A stretch of 38,394 nucleotides of DNA from Mesotaenium endlicherianum (GCA_009602735.1 WELA01012267.1:29106-67499); one strand, 5' to 3'; counted from the stretch's first letter, positions 10,589 through 20,274 are shown. Notes: generated by a model not told the origin, from the sequence alone. Numbers and translations are program-made.

Positions 10589-10602
10589 ATCCCTCCAACT
10601 TA
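10589..10602 (-). other. TE-C polypurine tract next to 3' LTR
   Basis: On the minus strand the run AAGTTGGAGGGA directly precedes the LTR TG. The same motif occurs twice more upstream in the element (near 12542-12556 and 12602-12616). Confidence 0.6.
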
Positions 10603-10673
10603 TCATGTTGTCGCCTCGACAACACTATCACTAGTAACAGCGTGTCGTCCCTCTTATCCCCAGCCTGCTGCCC

Positions 10674-12350
10674 TTAGGAGGGAGATGTCCCTGAGGCCCT
10701 ATGCTCAGGGGAGCCAGACCTCCTCCTGTCTTGGGGTCTTTTGAAGCCTGTCAGAGAAGGGGGTTCCGTGTAAAGACCCGGCGGAAAACGTAGTAACTGG
10801 GCTGTTTCCTCCTGCACAGTCTGAAACTGAAGGGAGGCAGCCTTCTCCTGGGCAGCCCTCAAACTGACAGGTACGTATACCGGCATCCCGAAAGGATGTT
10901 GCATGACATGAGCCAAGGGTACATGCCCTCTCTGCGAGGGAGATGCTGGCAGGCCTCTGGCTATCTCCCGAGCAGCCCTCCTGTCTGCCCTGTCTGACTG
11001 GGTCTCCTTGCCTGCAGATGGGCTCTGTCCTCTGGCAGTTCCCAGCCAAGTGATATCCTCCTCTTCAGCGAGTTGCTGCAGGGCCAACCCCGTCTTCTCC
11101 CTTACAGGGGATGTGGCAGGTGTCAGGATCACGGCGGGGCTAGTGTCCTCCTCCTCGCCTTCCTCCTCGTCTTCCTCTGACTCCTCCTCCTCGCCGTCCC
11201 CGGGTTCCTCTGAGACTTCTGGGGTCTCCTCTGTCAGCTGCTCCAGCTCTTCCCGAGAAAAAGAATATCCTACTGACCTTCCCCTTTTGGGTGCTGGTGG
11301 GGGCTGCTGAGTCCGGACCGCATAGAGGTCCTTTTCCCCCTGCTTACTTGCCCATTTGGCATAAGCGTGCTTCCCTTTGGAGAATGACTCTCGGGCCCTG
11401 CTTCTGTCCCCCTGCATCTCTTGGCTCATGCAGTCTCTGACTCCATCCAATCTTGGGTCCCAAGCCGCAATGTGAGGGGGCAATACTATGTTCCCCTTTA
11501 GGTCTGTCAGGAAATCCTCATCCGTCGCCCTGTCATTCTGCTGGTCCCTCATGTTGATGGTCATCCACCGCCAATCAGTGGGCTTTTGGAAGAAGGCAGC
11601 GTCTGTCTTTTTGAGAGTACAAGGGTACCAGTGCCCTGCAAAGTCCAGCTGACTGGTTTCTCTGGCCAAGAATTCCCAGCTCCTCCTCTCCACCTCATTG
11701 TACATGGCCTTGAACCTGTTGTGGGGTGTTGAGTCCTTGAAGCTGTCCGCGTCCATGGGGATCATCCTGATGACCCTATCTGCCCCCCAGATACCAGGAA
11801 TCGAGACAGCTCCTGCTTCGTTCACCTGGGCCATTGCCTTGGCCTCTCCGATGGTATATCCTACCATCCTGGCGTAATCGTGGTAGAGGAGGAGCCCTGT
11901 GCCGACCTCTATATACTTGTCAAAGTTTTCGGATGTCTCCCCTTCCTTCTGGAGGATTTCCTTCTGCGACTCACTGCGACTTCTCTGGGCATACTTGAAG
12001 GCCTCCTCCAGTAGATCAAAGCCCTTGCCCAGCACCGTGTAGCGGTAGCTGCTGATTCTCCTCTGTTCTTCTTCTTCAGCCTGCTGCTTCCGCTTCTCCT
12101 CAGCTTGCCTCTCCTCCTCTGCTTTCTTGGCCTCCTCTGCAGCTTTTCTGTCCATTTCTTCCTGCCTCAGTCTGGCCTGTTCCTCCTCCTCCTTCTTCTT
12201 CTGTGCCTCCCGCTGTTGTTGGAGTCGTTGTGATTCCCGAGCGGAGATGGAAGATGATTCGATGTCTCCACGGAATTGCAAGTATTCTGCATGTGCCTCT
12301 TCCGCCCTTCTCTTCCTCTTGAGTTCCGACTTTTGAGTCATCCTGCTCAA
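10674..12350 (-). CDS. TE-C extra ORF, 558 residues, function unknown
   Basis: This intact frame starts at ATG on the minus strand (12350) and ends near 10674, between pol and the 3' LTR. I do not recognise the family. Residues about 10-115 are a highly charged, coiled-coil-like stretch rich in E, K, Q, R and A. A globular-looking middle follows (about 115-345; landmarks GYTIGEAKAMAQ, IPGIWGADRVIRM and FAGHWYPCTLKKTD). Then comes a strongly acidic tract (about 375-405) and a basic, Pro/Ser-rich tail. No zinc knuckle, protease or RT motif is present. It could be a relocated gag-like protein or a captured host-derived ORF. Confidence 0.6.
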   Translation of the reverse strand: MSRMTQKSELKRKRRAEEAHAEYLQFRGDIESSSISARESQRLQQQREAQKKKEEEEQARLRQEEMDRKAAEEAKKAEEERQAEEKRKQQAEEEEQRRISSYRYTVLGKGFDLLEEAFKYAQRSRSESQKEILQKEGETSENFDKYIEVGTGLLLYHDYARMVGYTIGEAKAMAQVNEAGAVSIPGIWGADRVIRMIPMDADSFKDSTPHNRFKAMYNEVERRSWEFLARETSQLDFAGHWYPCTLKKTDAAFFQKPTDWRWMTINMRDQQNDRATDEDFLTDLKGNIVLPPHIAAWDPRLDGVRDCMSQEMQGDRSRARESFSKGKHAYAKWASKQGEKDLYAVRTQQPPPAPKRGRSVGYSFSREELEQLTEETPEVSEEPGDGEEEESEEDEEEGEEEDTSPAVILTPATSPVREKTGLALQQLAEEEDITWLGTARGQSPSAGKETQSDRADRRAAREIARGLPASPSQRGHVPLAHVMQHPFGMPVYVPVSLRAAQEKAASLQFQTVQEETAQLLRFPPGLYTEPPSLTGFKRPQDRRRSGSPEHRASGTSPS

Positions 12351-12539
12351 TCATAAACACAATGCAGTTAGTGAAGTCATGATATTTTGCCGCTACTGAG
12401 TGCCCTTGATGAAGAGGAACGCGATCGGGAGAGTTCCTAGTGTGGAATACCTGGTGTGAGTGAATATAAGGGAAAATTGAGTTAGAGAGCAAGTGAGTGT
12501 GAGCGCAGGTTGAGTGTGTAATATGGTGATCAGAGAATA

Positions 12540-12618
12540 CCACTCCCTCCAACTTAATTTTAAAGGTGGGCTGCCTGTCACAACTGTCACTAACTGTCAC
12601 ATCCCCCTCCAACTTATA
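12540..12618 (-). other. Duplicated polypurine-like motif between TE-C pol and extra ORF
   Basis: Read on the minus strand, AAGTTGGAGGGGGA (around 12602-12616) is followed some 45 bases later by AAGTTGGAGGGA (around 12542-12556). The interval contains three short TGACAG-type repeats. Both motifs match the tract beside the 3' LTR, suggesting the extra ORF was added between duplicated 3' ends. Confidence 0.55.
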
Positions 12619-12665
12619 TGGAGACAGGACCTCCTGTCACCTTCCCATGTCTACTGAAGGGACAG

Positions 12666-15600
12666 TTAGGGCGGTGCCCCAGCCGCCCGAAGGTGGAACC
12701 GTTTCAACGCCCCTTTGGCATTGGTCAGCTGGTCTTTAAATTCCCAAGTGTCCCCAGAGGCATCGTAACCCTTCCATCGGATGAGGTACTTCATGACATA
12801 TTTAGACGATCGACGGACCGAGCGAGCGTCTAAAATCTCATCGACCTCATATTCCTCAGGATCGCCGTCCCGGACAGCGGGGACCGGTCCCGGTTGGACA
12901 GGTAACCGACCTGTGAACAGTGTATCACCTTTGATGTATGGTTCCAGGAAGGAGACATTAAAGACCGGGTGACCCTTGTAGTCAGCTGACATGTTCAGTT
13001 TGTAAGCATTCTGACCGACACGACGTACCACCGAATATGGACCGACCCAGACAGGGCCAAGCTTTTTCTTGACCACACCAGGGAGGTACAGGTGCTGAGA
13101 ATGCAGTTTGACTAAATCGCCCTTAGAAAATGTCAGCTCCCGACGGTGTTGATTAGCGTATTTTTGTTGGTTTTCTTGGGCTTTGTGCAGGTTTTGTTGG
13201 ACTTCTGACAGGGTGTCAGCAAACTCCTGAGTTAACTGGAGGGAGACCGGGTTGTCAATCCCTTCAGGGTGAGTTAAAGATTCCCCTAGCACATCTAGAG
13301 GAGACTTAGGGACTCTACCCAGGCTGAGTTCAAAAGGAGTCTTGCCCGTTGACGCGTGCACCGCACTGTTGACCGCAAACTGAATTTGAGGCAACAGGTC
13401 ATCCCAATTATCTTGTTTTTGGTTAATATATGCTCTCAGCACCTCCTGCAGAACTCGGTTAGTTCTTTCAGTCTGCCCATCAGTCTGAGGGTGGTTTGCT
13501 GTGCTGAGCAGCTGTTTGACTCCCATTAACCCCATTAAAGCTCTCCAGAACTTAGAGGTGAATTTTGAGTCTCTGTCTGAGATGATATTAGAAGGGAGCC
13601 CATGTTGGCATACTACATGGTTGTAAAACTGTCTCGCTGTTTCGAGTGCAGTCACTTTGACAGTTGTGGGGATAAAAATGACCATTTTTGTCAGTTTATC
13701 CACGACTACCAGTATTGAATCATGCCCGTTGGCAGTTCTTGGTAGTGAGACCACCCAGTCCATGGATATAGTTTCCCAGCGTCCCGCTGGGATGGGTAGC
13801 GGTTGCAAGAGACCTCCGGGTGGTGTGTGCCGAGACTTATTTCTCTGACACTGGTCACAGGACTTGACATATTTCAAGACCTCCCGGGGTAACCCCTCCC
13901 AATGATAATGTTTTGCCAGTTTGCCAACAGTTTTGGCCTGCCCCAAATGTCCACCCAGGAGACTGTCATGAGCTTGACTCAGTAAGAGAGACCTTATTTC
14001 CAAATTATTAGGAATGACCAGCTTCAGCCTGCCTGAAGTGGTTTCAGTCACCCAGACCCCTCCCTTGAGCTTATACCCGAGTGCGGTAGCACGACACATA
14101 CCAGTAGTGGGGCTGGGCTCAAATGTTGGGTCAGAAAGGTAGGCTTTCCTAAGTTGTTCAAGGAAGGACTTTTTCACCTTTAGTGAAGTGAGTGCACACA
14201 GGACTTTATCTACAGTATGCTGACTAAAGTTCCTTTCTTGCAAGTCAGGTCTTCTAGAGAGTGCATCAGCAGGATTCAACTTCCCTGGTTTGTAGTCGAT
14301 CTGGACTTGGAACTGCTCCAGCATCTGGCTCCAGCGGTTCTCCCTCCTCGACAGCTTGGACTTCTTCTGAAAGTGGGTCAGAGCTAGATGATCTGTAATC
14401 ACCTTAAAAGCTTTACCATGTAAGTATGCTCTCCACTGTTTGAGTACATGAATGATAGCTAGCAGCTCTTTATCATGCACTGAGTAATTAATCTCCGCTG
14501 GATTAAATTTCATAGACTCATACAACACAGGATGCCACTCCTGCCGTACCTTACCATCCTTTGTGGTTTTGTCAGCAGGCTGCAACAAAATAGCACCCAT
14601 GGCAAAATCAGAGGCATCAGTAACCACCTGCACCGGTTTGCTGGGGTCATACACGGCTAGCACTGGGGCAGAACAAAGGGCATCTTTAAGGGTCTGGAAG
14701 GCAGCCTGCTGCTCTTCCCCCCACACATACCCGATGTCTTTCTTAGTAAGGTCAGTCAGTTTACTGGCCTTTGTGGAATAATTCTCAATAAATCTCCTAT
14801 AGTAGTTAGCCAACCCGAGGAAGGATCTAACTTCAGAGACAGACTGTGGTACTGGCCAGTCCCTTATGGTCTGGACTTTCTTAGGATCCACACTGATGCC
14901 CTCTTTACTGACAACGTGGCCTAAGAATTCAATACTTTCCTTAAAGAAATCACACTTGCTCATTTTAGCATACAAGTGATTTTTCCGCAGAGTGTCCAGC
15001 ACTTTCTTTAAGTGTTCAGTGTGCTGAGCTTCATCTTTAGAGAAAATTAAAATATCATCCAGGAAAACTTGCACAAACTTATCCAAATAAGGTCTGAAAA
15101 TGTCATTCATAGCACCCATAAAGGTAGCAGGAGCATTAGTCAGTCCAAATGGCATCACGTTGAACTCATAGTGTCCATAACGTGTGCGGAAAGCAGTCTT
15201 GTGTTCATCCCCCTCAGCAATTCTGATTTGATGATAACCACTCTTGAGATCTATCTTACTGAACACCTTAGCGCCAGACAGGGTATCAAGCAAGTCCTCG
15301 ATTCTGGGTAAAGCATACTTGTTCTTTACTGTAATTCTGTTCAGGGCTCTGTAATCCACACACATCCGCATACTGCCATCCTTTTTCTTAACAAATAGGA
15401 TAGGTGCGCCGTACGGTGATTTACTGGGAGAAATGTAACCATTTTCCTCCAGCTCTGCAATCTGTGTTTTCAACTCCTCACTCTCCAAATAAGACAAGCC
15501 ATACGTGCGTTGCCAGGGTGGCTGGCTACCAGGTAATAAATCAATCCTATGATCTACTTCCCGCTTAGGGGGTAGTCCTGGAGGCATATTAAACACATCC

Positions 15601-16019
15601 GTGTACTGAGCAACAATGTTTGCAGCAGTAGGGTGTTCCGGAGGGTGTACCTTTTTCTCAACCACTTCTTCAGGTTGAGGAGGTACCTCTCTTAGCAGCA
15701 GACAGAACATTCTGTCTTCCTTCTGGTTCCAGCTTTTGACGAACTCCATTGCATTCAGCAACTTGCATCCTTCTGGAAGCCTCTTCTTTTCCTTCATTTG
15801 CCATCCACACAGGACAAGAGGAAGAGCACTGGTGGGTGCCAAGTCAGTCTGCCCATCACTGGCTCCTCTCACTTTAACTGTACCTCTGCTCCAACACACT
15901 TCAGCTTGATGTCTATTAAGCCAGGACCTGCCTAGCACGAGATCATAGAAACCAGTGTTGAGTACCTCAAATGTAAGCGTTTTAGTTAGAACTGCAATGC
16001 CAGAACCTAACTGGACCTT
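12666..16019 (-). pseudogene. TE-C pol (partial PR-RT-RH-INT-chromodomain), 5' truncated
   Basis: The frame opens after a stop at 16022-16020 and stays open to 12666, with no convincing ATG at its head. The first ~40 codons are the end of a retroviral-type protease ([11 protein letters not shown]), but the catalytic DSG is missing. RT follows with [19 protein letters not shown] and [10 protein letters not shown]. RNase H has [14 protein letters not shown]. Integrase has an HHCC domain ([10 protein letters not shown] ... CDQCQRNK) and a DDE core ([25 protein letters not shown]). A chromodomain is at about 12680-12850 ([10 protein letters not shown]). Apart from the missing front the enzyme core looks intact; this copy would need gag and protease supplied by another element. 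Confidence 0.9.
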
Positions 16020-16120
16020 TCAGCCTGGTTTTCGACATTCTCGTTATCCTAGTTCTCCATGTCTCGGGAGTTGCTAGTTTGAGACCTTGTCCTTACCATA
16101 CAAAGAAGACTGTGAAAAAA

Positions 16121-16132
16121 GCTTCGATACCA
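16121..16132 (-). other. TE-C primer binding site
   Basis: The minus strand reads TGGTATCGAAGC one base after the 5' LTR end. It is close to TGGTATCAGAGC, the usual plant PBS complementary to the 3' end of initiator tRNA-Met. Confidence 0.75.
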
Positions 16133-16133
16133 C

Positions 16134-16846
16134 TGAAATGAATCGACTTACGAAATAGGCGATTAACGATTAATAAAGATCTTTATATCAGCAAGTAATC
16201 TTATCGTATTTCCGTTAACTAGTTAAACGGCAAAGAACAATACACTAGCAAGGAATAATACTCGTAAGTCAAATGCGAGTAAACTAGCATCAATGATGCA
16301 AATCAGTAAACTCATACATAAGCAAGGTTAGAAGACAGTGCGTATCAATGGCTTCTCGCCTTGGATTCAGAGTTCTCTCAGTAAGCTGTACAAGAGAGTT
16401 GGCCTCGTTTCCGAATGCCGAACTCGAGAGCAATGCCTAGCATATGTACATGGAATGAGTTTACTGTTCAACGGTCAGTGCGATGGCACCGCCTACCCGG
16501 GAGTTAACCACGTTGGTAGGACCTCGGTTAACCAAATCCACCGCTATCTCCCATCATCCCGAATCGCCATCCATCATAGGGATGTCATGTGGCCATTCAT
16601 CTAGCATACCACACTTAGATGCATATTGAGGCAGTTCGCTGCTACCAAGTACGGAAGTCAGCTGGCTGTGAAAGAATGTGTCAGCAAGCTGACTTAAGGT
16701 GGCCTCAGCCTGCTACTTCCGGCCAAGTAACTATATTAAGTATGAAGTCCAGCAGACTGATTATTAACTAGAGTTCAGCAGGCTGAACTTATTTAACTAT
16801 ATTATTTAAATGAATATTATATCGACCAGTATACTGATTCATTACA
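16134..16846 (-). repeat. TE-C 5' LTR
   Basis: 713 bp, TG/CA ends, nearly identical to 9866-10588. The right end is followed by ACGTA, matching ACATA at the far side of the other LTR except for one base. Confidence 0.93.
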
Positions 16847-17247
16847 ACGTAGGAGAGCCTCCTACAGTGACTACATGCACAGGATCCGCCGCATACCCCG
16901 CCGGATTTCCGGGAGTATAAGTACTAGAGATGTCCCTAGAAGAGACATCTTCTAGAAGTCCATTATGCCAAGTGTAAGTAACAGAGATTATCAGTAAAGC
17001 TTACACTTTTATCTCTTGTGTTTTCAGGACCACTTAGTTACCCTCTTGTGAAGAGCAAGCCCTCCAGGCTTCCAGTCACTTGAAGAACTTCACAAGTGGT
17101 GAGCAAAGTCACAGCTTAAATCCTTGCCATAGGACTACTCTAAAGATCATGATTTGCTTCCAGTGATCTTTTGGGCCATACTTCATTAGTTGTTTTCCTA
17201 CCAGATTACAGTCTTGAGGTGCTCACTCTGGAGAGTGCACATTGCTT
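16847..17247. other. Unassigned segment between TE-C and the TE-B repeat
   Basis: No open frame of note. Possibly the continuation of TE-B 3' sequence split by TE-C. It contains an intron-like unit at 16974-17027, with donor GTAAGTA and a pyrimidine-rich acceptor ending TTTTCAG (54 bases), and a 9-bp inverted pair AAGTGTAAG (16970-16978) / CTTACACTT (17000-17008). Confidence 0.4.
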
Positions 17248-17383
17248 AATTAAAACATTTTCGACTTGACTCCCTTTTTGGCTATAACGCCACATGTATT
17301 ATAGACTCCATTGCAGCAAAGCCTGCTTGCCTATGATGTGCTGCTTATGCCTATGGTGCGCACTCGACCTCGTAACGCACGAC
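17248..17383 (+). repeat. Copy of TE-B 3' sequence (matches 9123-9258)
   Basis: 136 bases starting AATTAAAAC and ending CGCACGAC match 9123-9258 in the same direction with few changes. Similarity stops abruptly on the right, where TE-A sequence begins. Confidence 0.88.
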
Positions 17384-17847
17384 ATGGGTGACAAAGTACC
17401 CTTGTCAACAGAGAATCTACCTTTCACAGGCAAGAGGAAACTGCGGGCACGGTTTACAGGTCCCTTTGTAGTACTCAAGCAGGTGAATCCAGTGACCTAC
17501 AAGTTGGAACTTCCTTCAGGCTGGCGTATCCATGATGTGTTCCATGTCAGATGTTTGCGGCCATACGTTGACCCAAATGAAGGACATCCAGGACAACTAC
17601 CTACACCGCCACCATCGGTCGAGATCGATGATGTATTAGAGTATGAAGTGGAGGCGATTGTCGGCGATTGACGAGTCAAGCGAGGTCAACAACTTGTTCA
17701 AGAGTATCTGGTCAAGTGGAAAGGCTACCATGCAGACGACAACACTTGGGAGCCAGAGGCCAATTTGACTCATTGTAAGTTGAGACGTTATCTGCAGAAT
17801 GCGTCGAGGACGTCGCATCTTGAGGAGGGGGATGATGTAAGGTCATA
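17384..17847 (+). pseudogene. TE-A pol 3' fragment (integrase tail and chromodomain)
   Basis: The sequence matches 3767-4235 of TE-A and encodes the GPF motif region and chromodomain. It is broken by TGA at 17669-17671, where TE-A has CGA. Six bases are also lost near 17776 relative to TE-A. It has no start or catalytic core and is a relic fused to TE-B 3' sequence on its left. Confidence 0.9.
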
Positions 17848-18577
17848 GGTTTATAAAGTGCATTTTTGAGTTTCATAAAAGTATGTTGATTGTATAGTAG
17901 TGTAGAGTTCATTTTTGTGGTCATTTTGATATGAAGTTCATCGACTTTGGTCAAGTATTGAGAGAGTTGTGGATTTTCGAAGTCTAATTAGTTTTGAGGT
18001 TGGTTGACGACTGTCCTTAATTCGCGGTGAGCGCGACCGTCGGATTGACCGACAGCGTCGAGCGATCTGGCCCGTTAGAATGAACTCGAACCTTCACGTA
18101 CGTTCGGCTGACGCGGAGTGCCGACTAGGTCGATTTACCTAGAAGTTTCGGTTTAGCCTAGCGTGTCTAAGATAGAATATTCTAGTAATGTCGATGCATG
18201 TATGTGGACGTCAATTCGGCCCGACACGTCAGATTAGACTGATCTGGCTTACTCACGAATATTTTGGAAGGGACGATTTGACGAACATTAAGGAAAATCC
18301 GTAGCTTCCTCTTAGGGAGGAGCACTTAGGCAGAAAATTATAAATAGGCATAACTTCTTTGTTTCTGGGGAGTTTTCACTTTTGTAAATTTCTACGGGTT
18401 TGTAATGACAAGGCCTTTCATCCTACACCATTTGTGAGCAGTTTCTTGCCACTCAAAATGTCAAGTAATTTTCCTAAGCTTTCTTAGCAATATGCCGTTG
18501 CACTCTTTAGTATGATTGCAACTAGTTCCTTTCCTCGTGAGTTACTACGCTTCCACTAGGGCACTCTGCCCCTTTCA
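17836..18577 (+). repeat. TE-A LTR, second copy
   Basis: About 742 bp with the same TGTAAGG start and CCTTTCA end as 4223-4966. It carries scattered substitutions and small indels. A TATAAATA box is at 18349-18356. Confidence 0.9.
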
Positions 18578-18870
18578 TAGTCGGCACTCCGCGTCAGCCA
18601 AACTTACGTGAAGGTTTGAGTTCATTCTAACGGGCCAGATCGTTCGACGCTGTCGGTCAATCCGACGGTCGCGCTCACCGCGAATTAAGGACAGTCGTCA
18701 ATCGACCTCAAAAGTACTAAACTTCGGAAATCCATAACTCTCTCAACGCTTGACCAAATTTGATGAACTTTATATCAAAATGACCAAAAAAATGCACTCT
18801 ACACTAATATACAATCAAAACATATTTTCATAAAACTCAAAAATGCACTTTATAAATCTATGACCTTACA
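18578..18870 (-). repeat. Inverted TE-A LTR fragment
   Basis: The reverse complement of this stretch matches 4223-4517, the first ~295 bases of the TE-A LTR. It abuts the end of the forward LTR copy at 18577, giving a head-to-head arrangement. Confidence 0.88.
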
Positions 18871-19334
18871 TGAATGGCTAGATGACATCCTTAGGGTGGA
18901 TGGTCATTCGGGATGATGGGAGATGGCGGTGGATTTGATTAACCGAGGTCCTACCAACGTGATTAATTCGCGGGTAGGCGGTGCCATCGCACTTGCCGTT
19001 GAACAGTAAACTCATTCCATGTACATATGCTAGGTATTGCTCTCGAGTTCGGCATTCAAAAACATGGCCAACTCTCTTGTACAGCTTACTGAGAGAGATT
19101 TGAATCCAAGACGAGAAGCCATTGATACGCATTGCCTTCTAGCCTTGCTTATGTATGAGTTTACTGATTGCATTATAGATGCTCGTTTACTTGCATTTGA
19201 CTTGCGAGTATTGTCTACCGCTAGTACGTTGTCTTTTTTGTTTAATTAGTTAACAAAAAATACCATAAAAATTACTCGCTGATATAAAGATCTTTATTAA
19301 TTGTTAATCGTCTATCAATAAGTCGATTCATATT
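18871..19334 (+). repeat. Inverted, diverged TE-C LTR fragment
   Basis: This is the reverse complement of about 9866-10335 (and of 16134-16603), with many substitutions. It lacks the U3-side remainder of the LTR. An open frame on its minus strand mirrors frames in both TE-C LTRs and reflects LTR homology, not a gene. Confidence 0.85.
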
Positions 19335-19525
19335 TTACTCCGTATTACGCCTTTGACCGGATTTTCCAATTTATTCCGATTTGTAGTTGGTTTATTCCAC
19401 CAACACTCACGTATTCCGGCGTATTCTAACGTAAAATTTTGACTCTCATGTATCATACGCATGATGAATACGTACATACATATGCGGCAAATCCGAATTT
19501 TTAAACTAGGGCTTACAACGATCGT

Positions 19526-19723
19526 ATGAAAGATGATGAAATAATGACTCCACCACCTGTTAAGAGAACACACTTCCGCTTGGAAGAAGCAAAGGAGGAC
19601 TATGATACATTACTTAGACAAGGCTGTGAAGATTCAAGCAACATGGCTGATGGTATGCGGGCACTACAAGGAGGAGCTGCCAGTATTCTTGATGCAGTCC
19701 TAGAGTACGAGTTTTTGCGCTAG
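19526..19723 (+). CDS. Small ORF, unknown (65 residues)
   Basis: An ATG-started frame with a fairly acidic, leucine-containing product (landmarks RTHFRLEEAKEDYDTLL and GAASILDAVLEYEF) that ends 21 bases before the TRIM. I do not recognise it. It could be an exon of a host gene cut by the TRIM insertion or chance. No promoter or splice evidence was found. Confidence 0.25.
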   Translation: MKDDEIMTPPPVKRTHFRLEEAKEDYDTLLRQGCEDSSNMADGMRALQGGAASILDAVLEYEFLR

Positions 19724-19744
19724 GTTAGAATTCTTGTGCACAAG

Positions 19745-19883
19745 TGTAACGATCCGCCGCGTGGCCAGATGCGGCGCGTGCGACACGTCGCGTGGAGCGA
19801 TAGAAATGTCGATTTGAATTGTATAAGTACAATTGGCGCGCAATCAAAGTACCTTGAGCTACCTTTTCGTTCGTATCGCTACA
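19745..19883 (+). repeat. TRIM 5' terminal repeat
   Basis: 139 bp. It differs from the 3' repeat at 8 positions, all transitions by my count. A TATAAGTA sequence in the middle is a possible promoter. Confidence 0.88.
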
Positions 19884-19884
19884 T

Positions 19885-19896
19885 TGGTATCGGAGC
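19885..19896 (+). other. TRIM primer binding site
   Basis: TGGTATCGGAGC, one base after the 5' repeat; one mismatch to the common plant TGGTATCAGAGC. A tRNA B-box-like GGTTCCAATCC lies about 35 bases downstream. Confidence 0.75.
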
Positions 19897-20080
19897 GCGA
19901 ACGTACGCAACTGAGTCCAGGAGACGAGGGTTCCAATCCCGCGGGGTGCGAAACTCGTCGATGGTACGACCGTACGGCGATCTTTGGATTGTGCAAAGAA
20001 AGGACACTATCCCAAAACAATACCCCTCATGGGTGCCGGAGCATGAGTCCCGGGACGTGCACACTTGTAGGTAGGAGGAG

Positions 20081-20219
20081 TGTAACGATCCGTCGCGTGG
20101 CTGGATGCGGCGCGTGCGACACGTCGCGTGGAGCGATAGAAGTGTCGGTTTGAATTGTATAAGTACAATTGGCGCGCGATCAAAGTACCTCGAGTTACCT
20201 TTTCGTTCGTATCGCTACA
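20081..20219 (+). repeat. TRIM 3' terminal repeat
   Basis: 139 bp, same ends as the 5' repeat, directly preceded by the purine run at about 20067-20080. Confidence 0.88.
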
Positions 20220-20274
20220 ATAGGCGGGATGGGGTGGATATGGGTAGACTTTTCTCTATATTTCCTCTGTTAAG

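Larger units (their letters stand above)
9866..16846 (-). mobile_element. TE-C: LTR retrotransposon with 3' extra ORF and no upstream gag
   Basis: Two direct LTRs (9866-10588 and 16134-16846) bound the element. On the minus strand the order is 5' LTR (right), PBS TGGTATCGAAGC (16121-16132), pol, a second ORF, a polypurine-like motif and the 3' LTR (left). The two LTRs differ at about 11 aligned bases plus a short N-containing insertion, so insertion is fairly recent. Flanking 5-mers are ACATA (9861-9865) and ACGTA (16847-16851), a target-site duplication with one mismatch. Only about 110 bases separate PBS and the start of the pol frame, so gag and most of protease are missing. Confidence 0.92.
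19745..20219 (+). mobile_element. TRIM: terminal-repeat retrotransposon in miniature
   Basis: Two 139-bp direct repeats (19745-19883 and 20081-20219), both starting TGTAACGATCC and ending ATCGCTACA, flank a 197-bp interior. One base after the first repeat lies TGGTATCGGAGC, close to the initiator-tRNA-Met PBS. A purine run GTAGGTAGGAGGAG ends directly before the second repeat. TG/CA ends, PBS, polypurine tract, tiny size and no coding capacity fit a TRIM, which moves only with help from an autonomous LTR element. I found no clear 5-bp target duplication (ACAAG left, ATAGG right). Confidence 0.88.

Noticed and set aside
19885..19960. A tRNA gene in the TRIM interior (B-box-like GGTTCCAATCC)
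   Set aside because: No acceptor stem, A-box or anticodon arm could be folded; the match near the PBS is typical of LTR elements.
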